Positions 29,750-38,015 of a DNA stretch of 64,000 nt are shown one piece after another. A program made the translations under genes and the position numbers. Source of the DNA: Demequina muriae. Its GTDB lineage: Bacteria; Actinomycetota; Actinomycetes; Actinomycetales; Demequinaceae. The notes under the pieces were generated by a model, which saw nothing but the letters and a program-made list of their open reading frames with translations, had not been told where the DNA came from and did no database searches. The stretch covers positions 1,302,001-1,366,000 of the forward strand of contig NZ_JAUHQA010000001.1 of assembly GCF_030418295.1 (NCBI RefSeq). Direction: 5' to 3'. How positions within the stretch are numbered: position 1 is the first letter of the stretch; each line of letters opens with the position of its first letter.

Positions 29750-31132
29750 TCAGGCGGGCTCGACCGCTCCGCGATCCGCCGGCGTGCGGACGAACAGCAT
29801 GAGCACCATGCCGGCCAGCACCACGGAGATGACGCCGAGCGTCCCCCAGATGGTCGCCCCGAAGAGGGTGATGAACAGGGCCCACATCCCGGGCGCGAGG
29901 AATGATGCGGCGCGCCCGGTGGTCGCGTAGAGGCCGAACATCTCGGCCTCGCGACCGGCAGGCGACACCCGGGCGAGCAGCGACCGGGACGCGGCCTGCG
30001 CCGGTCCCACCATGCCGGACAGCAGCAGCCCGCACACCCAGAACACGATCGGGCCCACGCCATGGAGCGCCACGATCACCACGCCCGCGGCCACGATGAC
30101 GCCCAACGCGACCAGGATGACTCGGCGCGGACCCAGGCGGTCGTCGAACCTGCCCGCGATGATCGTCGATACGCCGGCCACGAGGTTCGCGGCGATGCCG
30201 AACAGGATGACCTGACTGTCCGAGAACCCGAAGGCCACGGCGGCAATGATCGCGCCGAAGGTGAAGACGCCCGCGAGCCCATCGCGATAGACGGCCGATG
30301 CGAGCAGGAACCACAGCGTGGAACGCGCCTCGTTCCACAGGCGGCGGAGGTCTGCCACCAGGATCGCGTATCCCTTGACGATGCTGACGGTCGGCCGCTT
30401 GCGCACCTGCGTCTCGGGAACGTACCGGAACAGTGGCCACGCGAAGACGAGCGTCCACACCGCGCACCCCACCGCGATCAGCCGGTACGCCATGCCGTTC
30501 GAGGTGTCCATGCCGAACCACTCGAAGGTGTCGAGCAGCACCACGAACACGAGCGCGACGATGCCGCCCATGTACCCCAGTCCCCACCCCAGGCCGGAGA
30601 CGCGGCCCATGGTGCGGGGCGTCGAGACCTGGACCATCATCGCGTAGTAGTTCACGTTGGCGATCTCGGCCACGATCGATCCCAAGGCGATGAGCCCCAC
30701 GCCAAGCCAGAACGCATCGGGGGTCGCCTCGACGAAGTACAGGCCGCCGACGCAGGCGACGAGCACCAGTGTCATCACGCCCAGCCAGGACTTGCGCTTG
30801 CCGGACGCATCGGCGCGCTGGCCCAGCACGGGGGCCAGGAGAGCGACGAGGATGCCCGCGGCAGTGATGCCCCAGCCGAGGCTTGACGCCAGGTTGTCGA
30901 TCGCGGCCGAGTACGCGGGGTCGTCCTCGCCGAGCGCGGCGATGGCCGGGTCGATGAAGCTGTCGGAGGTCAAGTAGAGGGCAGTGAAGACGAACGTGAT
31001 GATGACGGAGTTGAACGGTTGCGTCGCCCAGTCCCACAGTGCCCACGCCCACACCTGTTTGCGAGGCACGCGGTCGGAGTCGGGGAAGCCGGGCGCGTCG
31101 GCGATCGAGGGCAGCACGTCGTCGTTGCTCAT
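29750..31132 (-). CDS. MFS transporter, UMF1 (Atg22-like) type
   Basis: The 460-residue product has about 12 hydrophobic helices. It opens with the UMF1-family pattern KQVWAWALWDWATQPFNSVIITFVFTA, cut by long loops. Other family features are LAPVLGQRADASGKRKSWL and GLGWGLGYMGGIVAL. Bacterial UMF1/BtlA-like proteins are related to yeast vacuolar amino-acid exporters; the substrate here is unknown. ATG 31132 was chosen at the start of homology. It is divergent from the hydrolase gene and convergent with gyrA, and is the first gene of the accessory stretch. Confidence 0.85.
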   Translation of the reverse strand: MSNDDVLPSIADAPGFPDSDRVPRKQVWAWALWDWATQPFNSVIITFVFTALYLTSDSFIDPAIAALGEDDPAYSAAIDNLASSLGWGITAAGILVALLAPVLGQRADASGKRKSWLGVMTLVLVACVGGLYFVEATPDAFWLGVGLIALGSIVAEIANVNYYAMMVQVSTPRTMGRVSGLGWGLGYMGGIVALVFVVLLDTFEWFGMDTSNGMAYRLIAVGCAVWTLVFAWPLFRYVPETQVRKRPTVSIVKGYAILVADLRRLWNEARSTLWFLLASAVYRDGLAGVFTFGAIIAAVAFGFSDSQVILFGIAANLVAGVSTIIAGRFDDRLGPRRVILVALGVIVAAGVVIVALHGVGPIVFWVCGLLLSGMVGPAQAASRSLLARVSPAGREAEMFGLYATTGRAASFLAPGMWALFITLFGATIWGTLGVISVVLAGMVLMLFVRTPADRGAVEPA

Positions 31133-31225
31133 GCGCTCAGTGTGCCCGCGCCTGATGAACGGACGGTGACGGGCGCGCCAGAATGCGCCGCGGTCGCCTC
31201 CATTCAGCAGAGATAGCATCGGAGG

Positions 31226-32194
31226 ATGGAACCCGAGAGCGCCCCCACCCGCGTGGAGTGGACAGAGGGGCAGTGGCGCGACGACGTGCTCCCCGACTAC
31301 GAGCGGGCCCCCCTCGGGCCCGCCACCCTGATTCGCCGCATCGGCCTTCCCACCCGGACACGCGGAGTGGTGCTCCACGTCCACGGGTACAACGACTACT
31401 TCTTCACCACCCACGTCGCGGACGCGCTCACGGAGATGGGGCTCGCGTTCTATGCGGTGGACATGCGGCGCGCAGGCCGGTCGCTGACACCCGGGGACAA
31501 GCCTCACCACATCACCGACATCGCCGAGCTCGGCGAGGACATCACGGCAGCCTCGGCAGCGGCTCTGGCCGATGCGAAGGAACGGACCGGCGAGGAGCAC
31601 CTGCCTCTCGTGATCCATGCGCATTCCACGGGAGGGCTCGCCGCGGCCATCTGGGCGTCCGACACCCCGCACCCGGACCTCGCTGCGCTGGTGCTGAACA
31701 GCCCCTTCTTCGGCCTGATGCTGCGACCGTGGGAGCGCTACGCGCTGGCCGCGACGCCGACCATCAGCCGTCTCCGCGCGGGCACGGTGCTCGCTCGGGT
31801 GCCATCCCCCTACTCTGTGGCACTGCGAGACAAGGGCGGCTGGGTCTTCGATCCCCAGTGGAAGAAGCCGGGCGGAGAGCCGGCGACCGCGGGCTGGCTG
31901 GCGGCGACCAGGGCGGCGCAGCGTCGTGTGGCGCGCGGGCTCGACATTCGCGTGCCGGTGCTCGTGGCCAGGTCCGATTCCTCCGGCCCCGACCGCGACG
32001 ACAACCCTCGCCACCAGAGTCAGGACGTGGTGGTCGACACCGCACTCATCGAGGCGTGGGCGCCGGGACTGGGCAGCGACGTCCGGGACGCTGTGGTCGA
32101 GGGCGCGGTGCACGACCTCTCGCTCTCCGCCGAGGGCCCTCGACGCGCCTTCTTCGACGCGGTGGGCGACTTCGTGGATACAGTGCTGGAATGA
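31226..32194 (+). CDS. Alpha/beta hydrolase, serine aminopeptidase S33/lysophospholipase-like
   Basis: The 322-residue product has the hydrolase landmarks VVLHVHGYNDYFFTTHVADAL (oxyanion side), YAVDMRRAGRS and the nucleophile elbow HAHSTGG. A late acidic residue falls in the VLVARSDSSGPD region, and the final histidine is in GAVHDLSLSAEG. Hydrolase_4 proteins include monoacylglycerol lipases and lysophospholipases. It overlaps the next gene, a glycerophosphodiester phosphodiesterase, by four bases, so the pair may act in lipid turnover: the hydrolase removes acyl chains and the next enzyme the head group. A TAGCAT -10-like hexamer sits ten bases upstream of the ATG. Confidence 0.8.
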   Translation: MEPESAPTRVEWTEGQWRDDVLPDYERAPLGPATLIRRIGLPTRTRGVVLHVHGYNDYFFTTHVADALTEMGLAFYAVDMRRAGRSLTPGDKPHHITDIAELGEDITAASAAALADAKERTGEEHLPLVIHAHSTGGLAAAIWASDTPHPDLAALVLNSPFFGLMLRPWERYALAATPTISRLRAGTVLARVPSPYSVALRDKGGWVFDPQWKKPGGEPATAGWLAATRAAQRRVARGLDIRVPVLVARSDSSGPDRDDNPRHQSQDVVVDTALIEAWAPGLGSDVRDAVVEGAVHDLSLSAEGPRRAFFDAVGDFVDTVLE

Positions 32195-32961
32195 CCCCTC
32201 GACACCCGTACTTCGACAACGGCGGACGGCCGATCGCCCTTGCGCACCGCGGCTTCTCCCTGGAGGGCCTCGAGAACTCCATGAAGGCGTTCCAGGCTGC
32301 GGTGGACCTGGGGTACCGGTACCTCGAGACCGACGCTCACGGCACGCGGGACGGCGTCGCCGTGGCGCTCCACGATGAGACCCTTGACCGCACCACGGAT
32401 GCGACCGGCCTGGTCGCGGAGCGCGATTGGGACTCGGTGAAGGCGGCGCGCATCGGCGGCGTGGAGCCGGTGCCGCGCCTCGACGACGTGCTGGGCACGT
32501 GGCCCGACGCGCGCATCAACATCGACGTCAAGGGTGAGTCCGGCATCCGGCCGGTGGCCGAGGCGATCGAGCGCACGCGCTCCCACGACCGCGTCTGCGT
32601 GGGATCGTTCTCCGCTGATCGTCGCCGCGCGACCCTCAAGCTGCTGTCGCGGCCGGTCGCCACGCCGGCCTCCGAGCGCGAGGCCATCGCCTGGCTCGTC
32701 GGCACGTGGGTGGGGGCCGATGCGCACGCGAGCCTGGGAGACGTCGACGCCTTGCAGATTCCGTGGCGCAAGGGCCCGGTGCCGTTCCTCTTCGCGCGCC
32801 AGATCGAGGCCGCCCACGCCGCGGGCCGCGAGGTGCATGTGTGGACGGTCAACCGCCGCGACCACATGGTGCACCTGCTCGACCTCGGCGTGGACGGACT
32901 GGTCTCCGACCGCGCGGACATCCTCAAGGAGGTGCTGGTCGCACGCGGCCAGTGGGCCTAG
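32191..32961 (+). CDS. Glycerophosphodiester phosphodiesterase
   Basis: GDPDs hydrolyse glycerophosphodiesters to glycerol-3-phosphate and an alcohol. The 256-residue product has the catalytic HRG motif (IALAHRGFSLEGLENSMKAF), the metal ligands in YLETDAHGTRDGVAVALHDETLDRTT, and the late VHVWTVNRRDHM. No signal peptide is seen, so it is cytoplasmic. ATG 32191 overlaps the stop of the hydrolase gene (ATGA). The gene is convergent with the CoA-disulfide reductase gene. Confidence 0.88.
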   Translation: MTPRHPYFDNGGRPIALAHRGFSLEGLENSMKAFQAAVDLGYRYLETDAHGTRDGVAVALHDETLDRTTDATGLVAERDWDSVKAARIGGVEPVPRLDDVLGTWPDARINIDVKGESGIRPVAEAIERTRSHDRVCVGSFSADRRRATLKLLSRPVATPASEREAIAWLVGTWVGADAHASLGDVDALQIPWRKGPVPFLFARQIEAAHAAGREVHVWTVNRRDHMVHLLDLGVDGLVSDRADILKEVLVARGQWA

Positions 32962-32965
32962 CGCC

Positions 32966-33001
32966 CGTGCCTCCTAGATGAACCGTGCCTCCTAGATGAA
33001 C
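32966..33001. repeat. 18-base tandem duplication at the CoADR stop
   Basis: CGTGCCTCCTAGATGAAC is repeated head to tail. The right-hand copy contains the last codons and stop of the minus-strand reductase gene; the left-hand copy duplicates them in the intergenic gap. Confidence 0.9.
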
Positions 33002-35487
33002 AGAGTGCTTCCCGACTCCTGAGACTCGCCCAGGAACGTCGCGACGCCGCCCAGCTCGACCCCATCGATCAGGTCGGAGGCCGCGATGCCGAGAAGGTCC
33101 ATGGTCATCGTGCAGCCGATCAGCCGCGCGCCGCCGTCCTGCGCGGCCTGGATGAGCTCGGGCAGAGGCTGGACCTCGTGACGCTTCATCACGCTCTTGA
33201 TCATCGCGGTGCCCGCTCCCGCCATGTGCATCTGCGACAGCGTGAGCTTGTTGGCGCCGCGTGGCATCATCGCGCCGAACATCTTCTCCATGGCCTTCTT
33301 CTCGCGCCGCGGCGGGTCCTCGCGACGCAGCGAGTTCAGGCCCCAGAACGTGAAGAACATCGACACCTCCTGGCCCATCGCGATCGCGCCGTTGGCGATG
33401 ATGAATGCCGCGATCAGCTTGTCCAGGTCGCCGGAGAAGACCACCATCGACATCTTCTCGGGACCCTGTGCGCGGGTGGCGACGGGTGCGAAGCCGCCCT
33501 TGCGGAAAGTGGCGACGTAGCCCGCGCCCTGGGGCTCGATGTCCACCAGGGTGTGGCCGTTCTTGGAGGCCCAGGCCGGCCCGTCCAAGGCGAAGCCCGG
33601 ATCGGAGACGGTGACGCGGATCTCGTCCCCCGCATCGGCCGCCTTCATGGCAGCCGCGAGGCGCATGATGGGCCCGGGACACGCCAGCCCGGTGCAGTCG
33701 AGATCGGTGCGCGCACCGGTGGCGGTGGCGACGGCCGATGCGACACTCACCTTCTCCGCGTAGTTCTCCATGGGCGGCTGCGCCTCGTACGTGTCGCTCG
33801 CGCGGCCGTGCACGTGGGTGAAGGTCGTGGACCCGCCGGAGAGGGTGGCGACGTCAGCGAACCCGCTCTGCACGAGGATGCGGTGGGCGAGGTAGGAGCG
33901 GAAGCCCACGGCGCAGTACAGGCGGATGGGGGTGGTGCGGTCCCAGTCCGCCATCGCCTCGCGGAACGTGGCCAGCGGCACCGACTCGGCGCCGGGGATG
34001 TGCCAGACGTCGTACTCCTCGGGGGTGCGCACGTCGATGAGCCTCGCGCCCTCCGTGGCGGCGGGATAGTCCTCGGCGTACCAGAGCGTCAGGTCGCCCT
34101 TCAGCACGTTCGCCGCCACGAAGCCGGCCATGTTGATCGGGTCCTTCGCTGATCCGAACGGCGGCGCGTATGCGAGCTCCTGCTGCTCGAGGTCGTGCAC
34201 GGTGAGCCCGGCGCGGATGGCCATGGCGAGCAGGTCGAGCCGCTTGTCGACGCCGTCGAAGCCGCACGCCTGGGCGCCCAGCAGCCGGCCATCCTCGGGA
34301 GAGAACAGCACCTTCAGGTGCATCATCGCGGTGCCGGGGTAGTAGCCGGCGTGGCCCGATGGGTGCACGTGCACCACGCGGTGCTCGATGCCGGCGGCGT
34401 CGAGCTGGCGGCGGGTCGCGCCCGTGCCGCCCGCGACCATGTCGAACACCTTGACGATGCTGGTGCCCTGGGTGGAGAGGTATTCGGTGTCGCGACCGCA
34501 GATGTTCTCGGCCGCGACGCGCGCCTGCCGGTTCGCGGGCCCCGCGAGGGGGTTGAGGTGGCTGCCGGGCAGCACGGGGTGCGGGGTCTCGACCGCGTCG
34601 CCCGCGGCCCAGATGTGCAGGTCGGAGGTGCGCATGTGGGTGTCGACGGCGATGCCGCCGTGGGTCCCGAGCTCCAGGCCCGCGTCGATCGCAAGGGCCA
34701 CGGAGGGACGCACGCCAGCGGCCAGGATCACGAGGTCCGCAGCGATGGTGGTGCCCGAGTTGAGCTCCACGGAGACGCGGTCGTCGCCATCGACGTCCGC
34801 GAGGGCCCTGAAGGCGGCCGCCGCGGTCGACAGGTGGAGGCCGATGCCTCGTGCGCGCAGGTGCTGCTCGACGGGCGCGGCGATGTCCGCGTCGACGGGC
34901 GGCAGGATCTGGTCCGCGAGCTCGACCACGTCCACGCGCACGCCGCGGTGGTGAAGGTTCTCCGCCATCTCGAGGCCGATGTATCCGGCGCCCACGACCA
35001 CGGCGGTGACCACGCCACGCCGGCCGGCCTTCTGCTCAGCGAGCGAGGCGTCGAGCCTGGCCTTGATGCGGTCCATGTCGCCGATGCGCCTGAGGACCTG
35101 AACGGACGGCAGGTCGATGCCGGGCAGGGGCGGGCGCATGGGCTCGGCGCCCATGCACAGCGCGAGGGCGTCGTAGCCCTCGGTGTACTCGCGGCCGGTG
35201 TCGACCTCGCGCACCGTGACGACGCGGGCCTCGCGGTCGATGGAGACGACCTCGGTGGCGATCCGTACGTCGATCGCGAGCGACTCGCGCAGGCTCTCGG
35301 GGGTCTGCAGCAGCAGGCGCGAGCGCTCGCTGATGACTTCGCCCACGTGATACGGCAGGCCGCAGTTGGCGAACGACACGTGGTGACCCCGCTCGAAGAC
35401 GATGATCTCCGCGTCCTCGTCGAGGCGACGCGCGCGCGCTGCGGTGGATGCTCCGGCGGCGACGCCGCCCACGACTACCAGTTTCAT
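32992..35487 (-). CDS. Four-domain CoA-disulfide reductase-rhodanese-TusA-DsrE fusion
   Basis: The 831-residue product joins four sulfur-handling modules. Residues 1-450 are an FAD/NAD(P)H disulfide reductase with VVVGGVAAGASTAARARR and the CoADR-type single active cysteine C42 in SFANCGLPYHVGE. About 465-560 is a rhodanese with Cys525 in RLYCAVGFRSYLA. About 590-665 is a TusA/SirA domain with CTGLACPGPIMRL (Cys603 in the CPxP). The rest is a DsrE/DsrE2-like domain (MSMVVFSGDLDKLIAAFIIANGA...GCTMTMDLLGI). Together they should relay persulfide sulfur and reduce CoA or polysulfide species. The ATG follows GGAGGTATGCC, which overlaps a CstR-like operator. Confidence 0.88.
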   Translation of the reverse strand: MKLVVVGGVAAGASTAARARRLDEDAEIIVFERGHHVSFANCGLPYHVGEVISERSRLLLQTPESLRESLAIDVRIATEVVSIDREARVVTVREVDTGREYTEGYDALALCMGAEPMRPPLPGIDLPSVQVLRRIGDMDRIKARLDASLAEQKAGRRGVVTAVVVGAGYIGLEMAENLHHRGVRVDVVELADQILPPVDADIAAPVEQHLRARGIGLHLSTAAAAFRALADVDGDDRVSVELNSGTTIAADLVILAAGVRPSVALAIDAGLELGTHGGIAVDTHMRTSDLHIWAAGDAVETPHPVLPGSHLNPLAGPANRQARVAAENICGRDTEYLSTQGTSIVKVFDMVAGGTGATRRQLDAAGIEHRVVHVHPSGHAGYYPGTAMMHLKVLFSPEDGRLLGAQACGFDGVDKRLDLLAMAIRAGLTVHDLEQQELAYAPPFGSAKDPINMAGFVAANVLKGDLTLWYAEDYPAATEGARLIDVRTPEEYDVWHIPGAESVPLATFREAMADWDRTTPIRLYCAVGFRSYLAHRILVQSGFADVATLSGGSTTFTHVHGRASDTYEAQPPMENYAEKVSVASAVATATGARTDLDCTGLACPGPIMRLAAAMKAADAGDEIRVTVSDPGFALDGPAWASKNGHTLVDIEPQGAGYVATFRKGGFAPVATRAQGPEKMSMVVFSGDLDKLIAAFIIANGAIAMGQEVSMFFTFWGLNSLRREDPPRREKKAMEKMFGAMMPRGANKLTLSQMHMAGAGTAMIKSVMKRHEVQPLPELIQAAQDGGARLIGCTMTMDLLGIAASDLIDGVELGGVATFLGESQESGSTLFI

Positions 35488-35490
35488 GGC

Positions 35491-35506
35491 ATACCTCCAG
35501 GGGTAT
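35491..35506. promoter_or_regulatory. CstR/CsoR-like operator over the CoADR ribosome-binding site
   Basis: On the gene strand it reads ATACCCCTGGAGGTAT, an ATACC...GGTAT dyad with C-rich/G-rich centre. It closely resembles operators of the persulfide sensor CstR and other CsoR-family repressors. It includes the Shine-Dalgarno sequence. No CstR gene is in the window. Confidence 0.5.
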
Positions 35507-35670
35507 TAGTTCTTCCCTCAAGGTACGTGTGCGCGGCGGCCCCCACCTGGGCCAAAGGTCACCCGCGCCCGATGGTGGTGTGGCGCTCCTGCGCATCGGC
35601 CGGGCGCACGCCGCGATGGCAGCGCTCGCGGCAGTGGCGATCGGCCGGAATGCCGCCTCGCGAGTGCGGG

Positions 35671-36717
35671 CTAGAGAGGAGCGGGGATCTCGCCAGACCC
35701 GCGTGCGATGAACGTGGTGGGAGAGATGATCGTGGACGCGGGGGTGTGGTCTCCCCCGAGCCGTGCGAGCAGCTTCTTGCCTGCGAGCGAGCCCATCGAG
35801 CGTGGATCCTGAGTGACGCAGGAGATGCCGGGGTCGAGCGAGTCCGCCACCTCGAAGTCATCGAAGGACATCAGCGCGATCGCGTGCTGCATTCCGGCGG
35901 CGCGCAGCGCCCGGATGACGCCGATCGTGATGAGGTTCTGCGCAGCGAAGATCGCGGTGGGCGGGTGCTCTCCGCTGAGCAGCGCGGTAACTGCTGCCTG
36001 GGCGGCGTCCGCTGATCTGAGGTTCATCGTCACCAGGGACGGGTCGAACTCCACGCCCCCCTCGCTCAGGGCCAGACGGTAGCCTTCGACGCGGCGCTTC
36101 GCCGTGGACAGGAACTCGCGGTCGGCGAGGCACGCGATGCGGCGATGGCCGTGGGCGATCAGGTGGGCAGTGGCCTCTCGTGCCCCACCGATGTTGTCGC
36201 CCACGACGGCGTCTGCGGTGACGCCGGATGGCTCGCGGTCGACGAATACGATCGGCAGCCCGCGCGAGAGCTCGGGCAGGAGGTAGGTCTGTTCGTCGGA
36301 GATCGTGGTGAGGATCAGTCCGTCGACACGGCGCCGCAGGAACTCGCGGACGAGCCGCTGCTCGCGATCAGCATCGTCGTCAAGGCTCGCGGCCAGCACT
36401 GAATAGCCATGGGAGTAGAGGACGTCCTCGACCCCGGCGTGAATCTGACCCGAGAATGGGTTCGCGACATGCCCGACGACCAGGCCCACCGTCTTGGTCG
36501 CATGTCCGGTTCGCCGGAGATTGCCGGCGACGGAATTGATCTCGTAGTTGAGCTGCGCCGCCGCCCGTTCCACGCGCTCCGCGGTCTCCGGGGTCACGTT
36601 GGGCTCATTGTTCAGAACCCTCGACACCGTCTTGATTCCTACGCGCGCGAGCGCCGCCACGTCTCGCATGGTAGGCCGTGGCGTGCGGGTCGTCGAACGC
36701 TGCTCGGGATCGGACAT
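35671..36717 (-). CDS. LacI-family transcriptional regulator
   Basis: The 348-residue product has an N-terminal LacI helix-turn-helix (TMRDVAALARVGIKTVSRVLNNEPNVTPETAERVERAAAQLNY) with the hinge region, then a periplasmic-binding-protein-like effector domain (TVGLVVGHVANPFSGQIHAGVEDVLYSHG). It is divergent from a sugar ABC operon and presumably represses it until a sugar binds. A perfect 14-base palindrome with central CG lies upstream of the operon, and a half site (CGTTGTCA) lies at its own start. ATG 36717 was chosen; the longer frame to 36837 would run through the operator region. Confidence 0.9.
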   Translation of the reverse strand: MSDPEQRSTTRTPRPTMRDVAALARVGIKTVSRVLNNEPNVTPETAERVERAAAQLNYEINSVAGNLRRTGHATKTVGLVVGHVANPFSGQIHAGVEDVLYSHGYSVLAASLDDDADREQRLVREFLRRRVDGLILTTISDEQTYLLPELSRGLPIVFVDREPSGVTADAVVGDNIGGAREATAHLIAHGHRRIACLADREFLSTAKRRVEGYRLALSEGGVEFDPSLVTMNLRSADAAQAAVTALLSGEHPPTAIFAAQNLITIGVIRALRAAGMQHAIALMSFDDFEVADSLDPGISCVTQDPRSMGSLAGKKLLARLGGDHTPASTIISPTTFIARGSGEIPAPL

Positions 36718-36788
36718 CGTTGTCACACTAGCATCACGGTCTACGAAATTGGCTTGACTCATGAGGGAACTGGGCCTACCGTGCGTCA

Positions 36789-36802
36789 TGACAACGTTGT
36801 CA
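36789..36802. promoter_or_regulatory. LacI-type operator
   Basis: TGACAACGTTGTCA is a perfect palindrome with the central CG typical of LacI-family operators, 38 bases before the solute-binding-protein gene. It probably binds the divergent regulator. Confidence 0.75.
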
Positions 36803-36839
36803 ACCCGGACAGTGTTGCGAGAGTCAAGGAGATTCAACG

Positions 36840-37949
36840 ATGAATCAGTTCACCGAGCGCCACTCTGGGCACCGGCTTCTGTGGAAAGGCGTGGCAGCCA
36901 TGGGCGCAGCGGCCTTCGTCCTGACTGGGTGCAGCAACGAGAGCACCGTCGACGCGTCCGAGTCTCCCGCCGCGAGCGGCGATGAGGAGATCGGCGTCGC
37001 ACTCATCCTCAAGACCACCACGAACCCCTTCTTCGTCGCCATGCAGGAGGGCGCTGAGGAGGCCGCCGCAGCCGAGGGCGCGACCCTGACAGTCGCCGCC
37101 GGGCGCGAGGACGGCGACGAGGACACGCAGATCCAGGCGATCGAGAACTCGATTGCCCGTGGCGACGCAGGCATCCTCATCACCCCGTCCGGCCAGGCGG
37201 TCGAGGACGCGCTCATGAAGGCACGCGAAGCCGGCCTCTACGTGATCGCCCTCGACACCCCGCCGTCAACGGAGGACGCGGTCGACATCACCTTCGCGAC
37301 CGACAACTTCCTCGCCGGTCAGCTCATCGGCGAGTGGACCGCCACCGCCCTCGACGGCGAAGACGCCGTGATCGGCATGCTGGACCTCTTTGACGACAAA
37401 ATCGTCTCCGTGGACTACGCCCGCGACCAGGGCTTCCTCACCGGCATGGGCATCGATGTCGCCGACCCTCAGGTGAATGGCGATGAGGCCGCCACCGGTT
37501 CGTACACCGGAGGCTCGTACACGATCGTCGGCAACGAAGCGACGCAGGGCGCCGAAGACGGCGGCCGCACGGCCATGGAACTGCTGCTCGCGCAGAACCC
37601 TGACATCAACGTGGTCTACACGATCAATGAGCCCGCCGCCTATGGCGCCAAGGCTGCGCTGGACGCGGCAGGCAAGTCCGACGTGCTGCTGGTCTCGGTG
37701 GACGGTGGCTGCGCAGGCGTGGACGGGGTCGAGTCCGGCGTGATCGGCGCAACGAGCCAGCAGTACCCGCTCAAGATGGCCGAGCTCGGCGTCGCCGCGA
37801 TCACCGAACTGGTGCGCACCGGCACCACCCCTGAGGTCAGCGAGGGGCTCGACTTCTTCAACACGGGTGTCGCCCTGGTGACTGACAACCCGGTCGACGG
37901 CCTCGAGAGCATCGACACCGCCACCGGCTCCGAGATCTGCTGGGGATAG
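36840..37949 (+). CDS. Sugar ABC transporter substrate-binding lipoprotein
   Basis: The 369-residue product has a lipoprotein signal ending LTG-C31, then a Peripla_BP_4 fold (IGVALILKTTTNPFFVAMQEGAEEAA; RGDAGILITPSGQAVEDALMKAREAG; VDITFATDNFLAGQLIGEWT; VYTINEPAAYGAKAALDAAG). The F-A-T-D-N-F-x-A-G motif resembles FrcB-type fructose binders, so fructose or a related sugar is the best guess. It is first in an operon with a permease and a single-domain ATPase. An intergenic hairpin after it probably keeps this gene more abundant than the other two. Confidence 0.82.
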   Translation: MNQFTERHSGHRLLWKGVAAMGAAAFVLTGCSNESTVDASESPAASGDEEIGVALILKTTTNPFFVAMQEGAEEAAAAEGATLTVAAGREDGDEDTQIQAIENSIARGDAGILITPSGQAVEDALMKAREAGLYVIALDTPPSTEDAVDITFATDNFLAGQLIGEWTATALDGEDAVIGMLDLFDDKIVSVDYARDQGFLTGMGIDVADPQVNGDEAATGSYTGGSYTIVGNEATQGAEDGGRTAMELLLAQNPDINVVYTINEPAAYGAKAALDAAGKSDVLLVSVDGGCAGVDGVESGVIGATSQQYPLKMAELGVAAITELVRTGTTPEVSEGLDFFNTGVALVTDNPVDGLESIDTATGSEICWG

Positions 37950-37962
37950 TTCCATAGGACGC

Positions 37963-37996
37963 GCTCGGTGGCGTCGCCCCGGCGGCGCCACCGAGC
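37963..37996 (+). terminator. Intra-operon hairpin after the binding-protein gene
   Basis: GCTCGGTGGCG and CGCCACCGAGC form an 11-base perfect stem with a 12-base loop, directly after the lipoprotein gene and before the permease ribosome-binding site. Such hairpins act as partial terminators or protect the upstream mRNA. Confidence 0.6.
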
Positions 37997-38015
37997 CAAC
38001 CTCGAGGATGAGGAC

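Noticed and set aside
30062-30886. Long plus-strand frame opposite the MFS gene
   Set aside because: It is rich in Arg, His and Asp with no fold-like pattern, the usual antisense shadow of a high-GC gene.
34195-36015. 606-codon plus-strand frame opposite the CoADR and LacI genes
   Set aside because: It spans two well-supported minus-strand genes and their intergenic operator; the composition is typical of a shadow.
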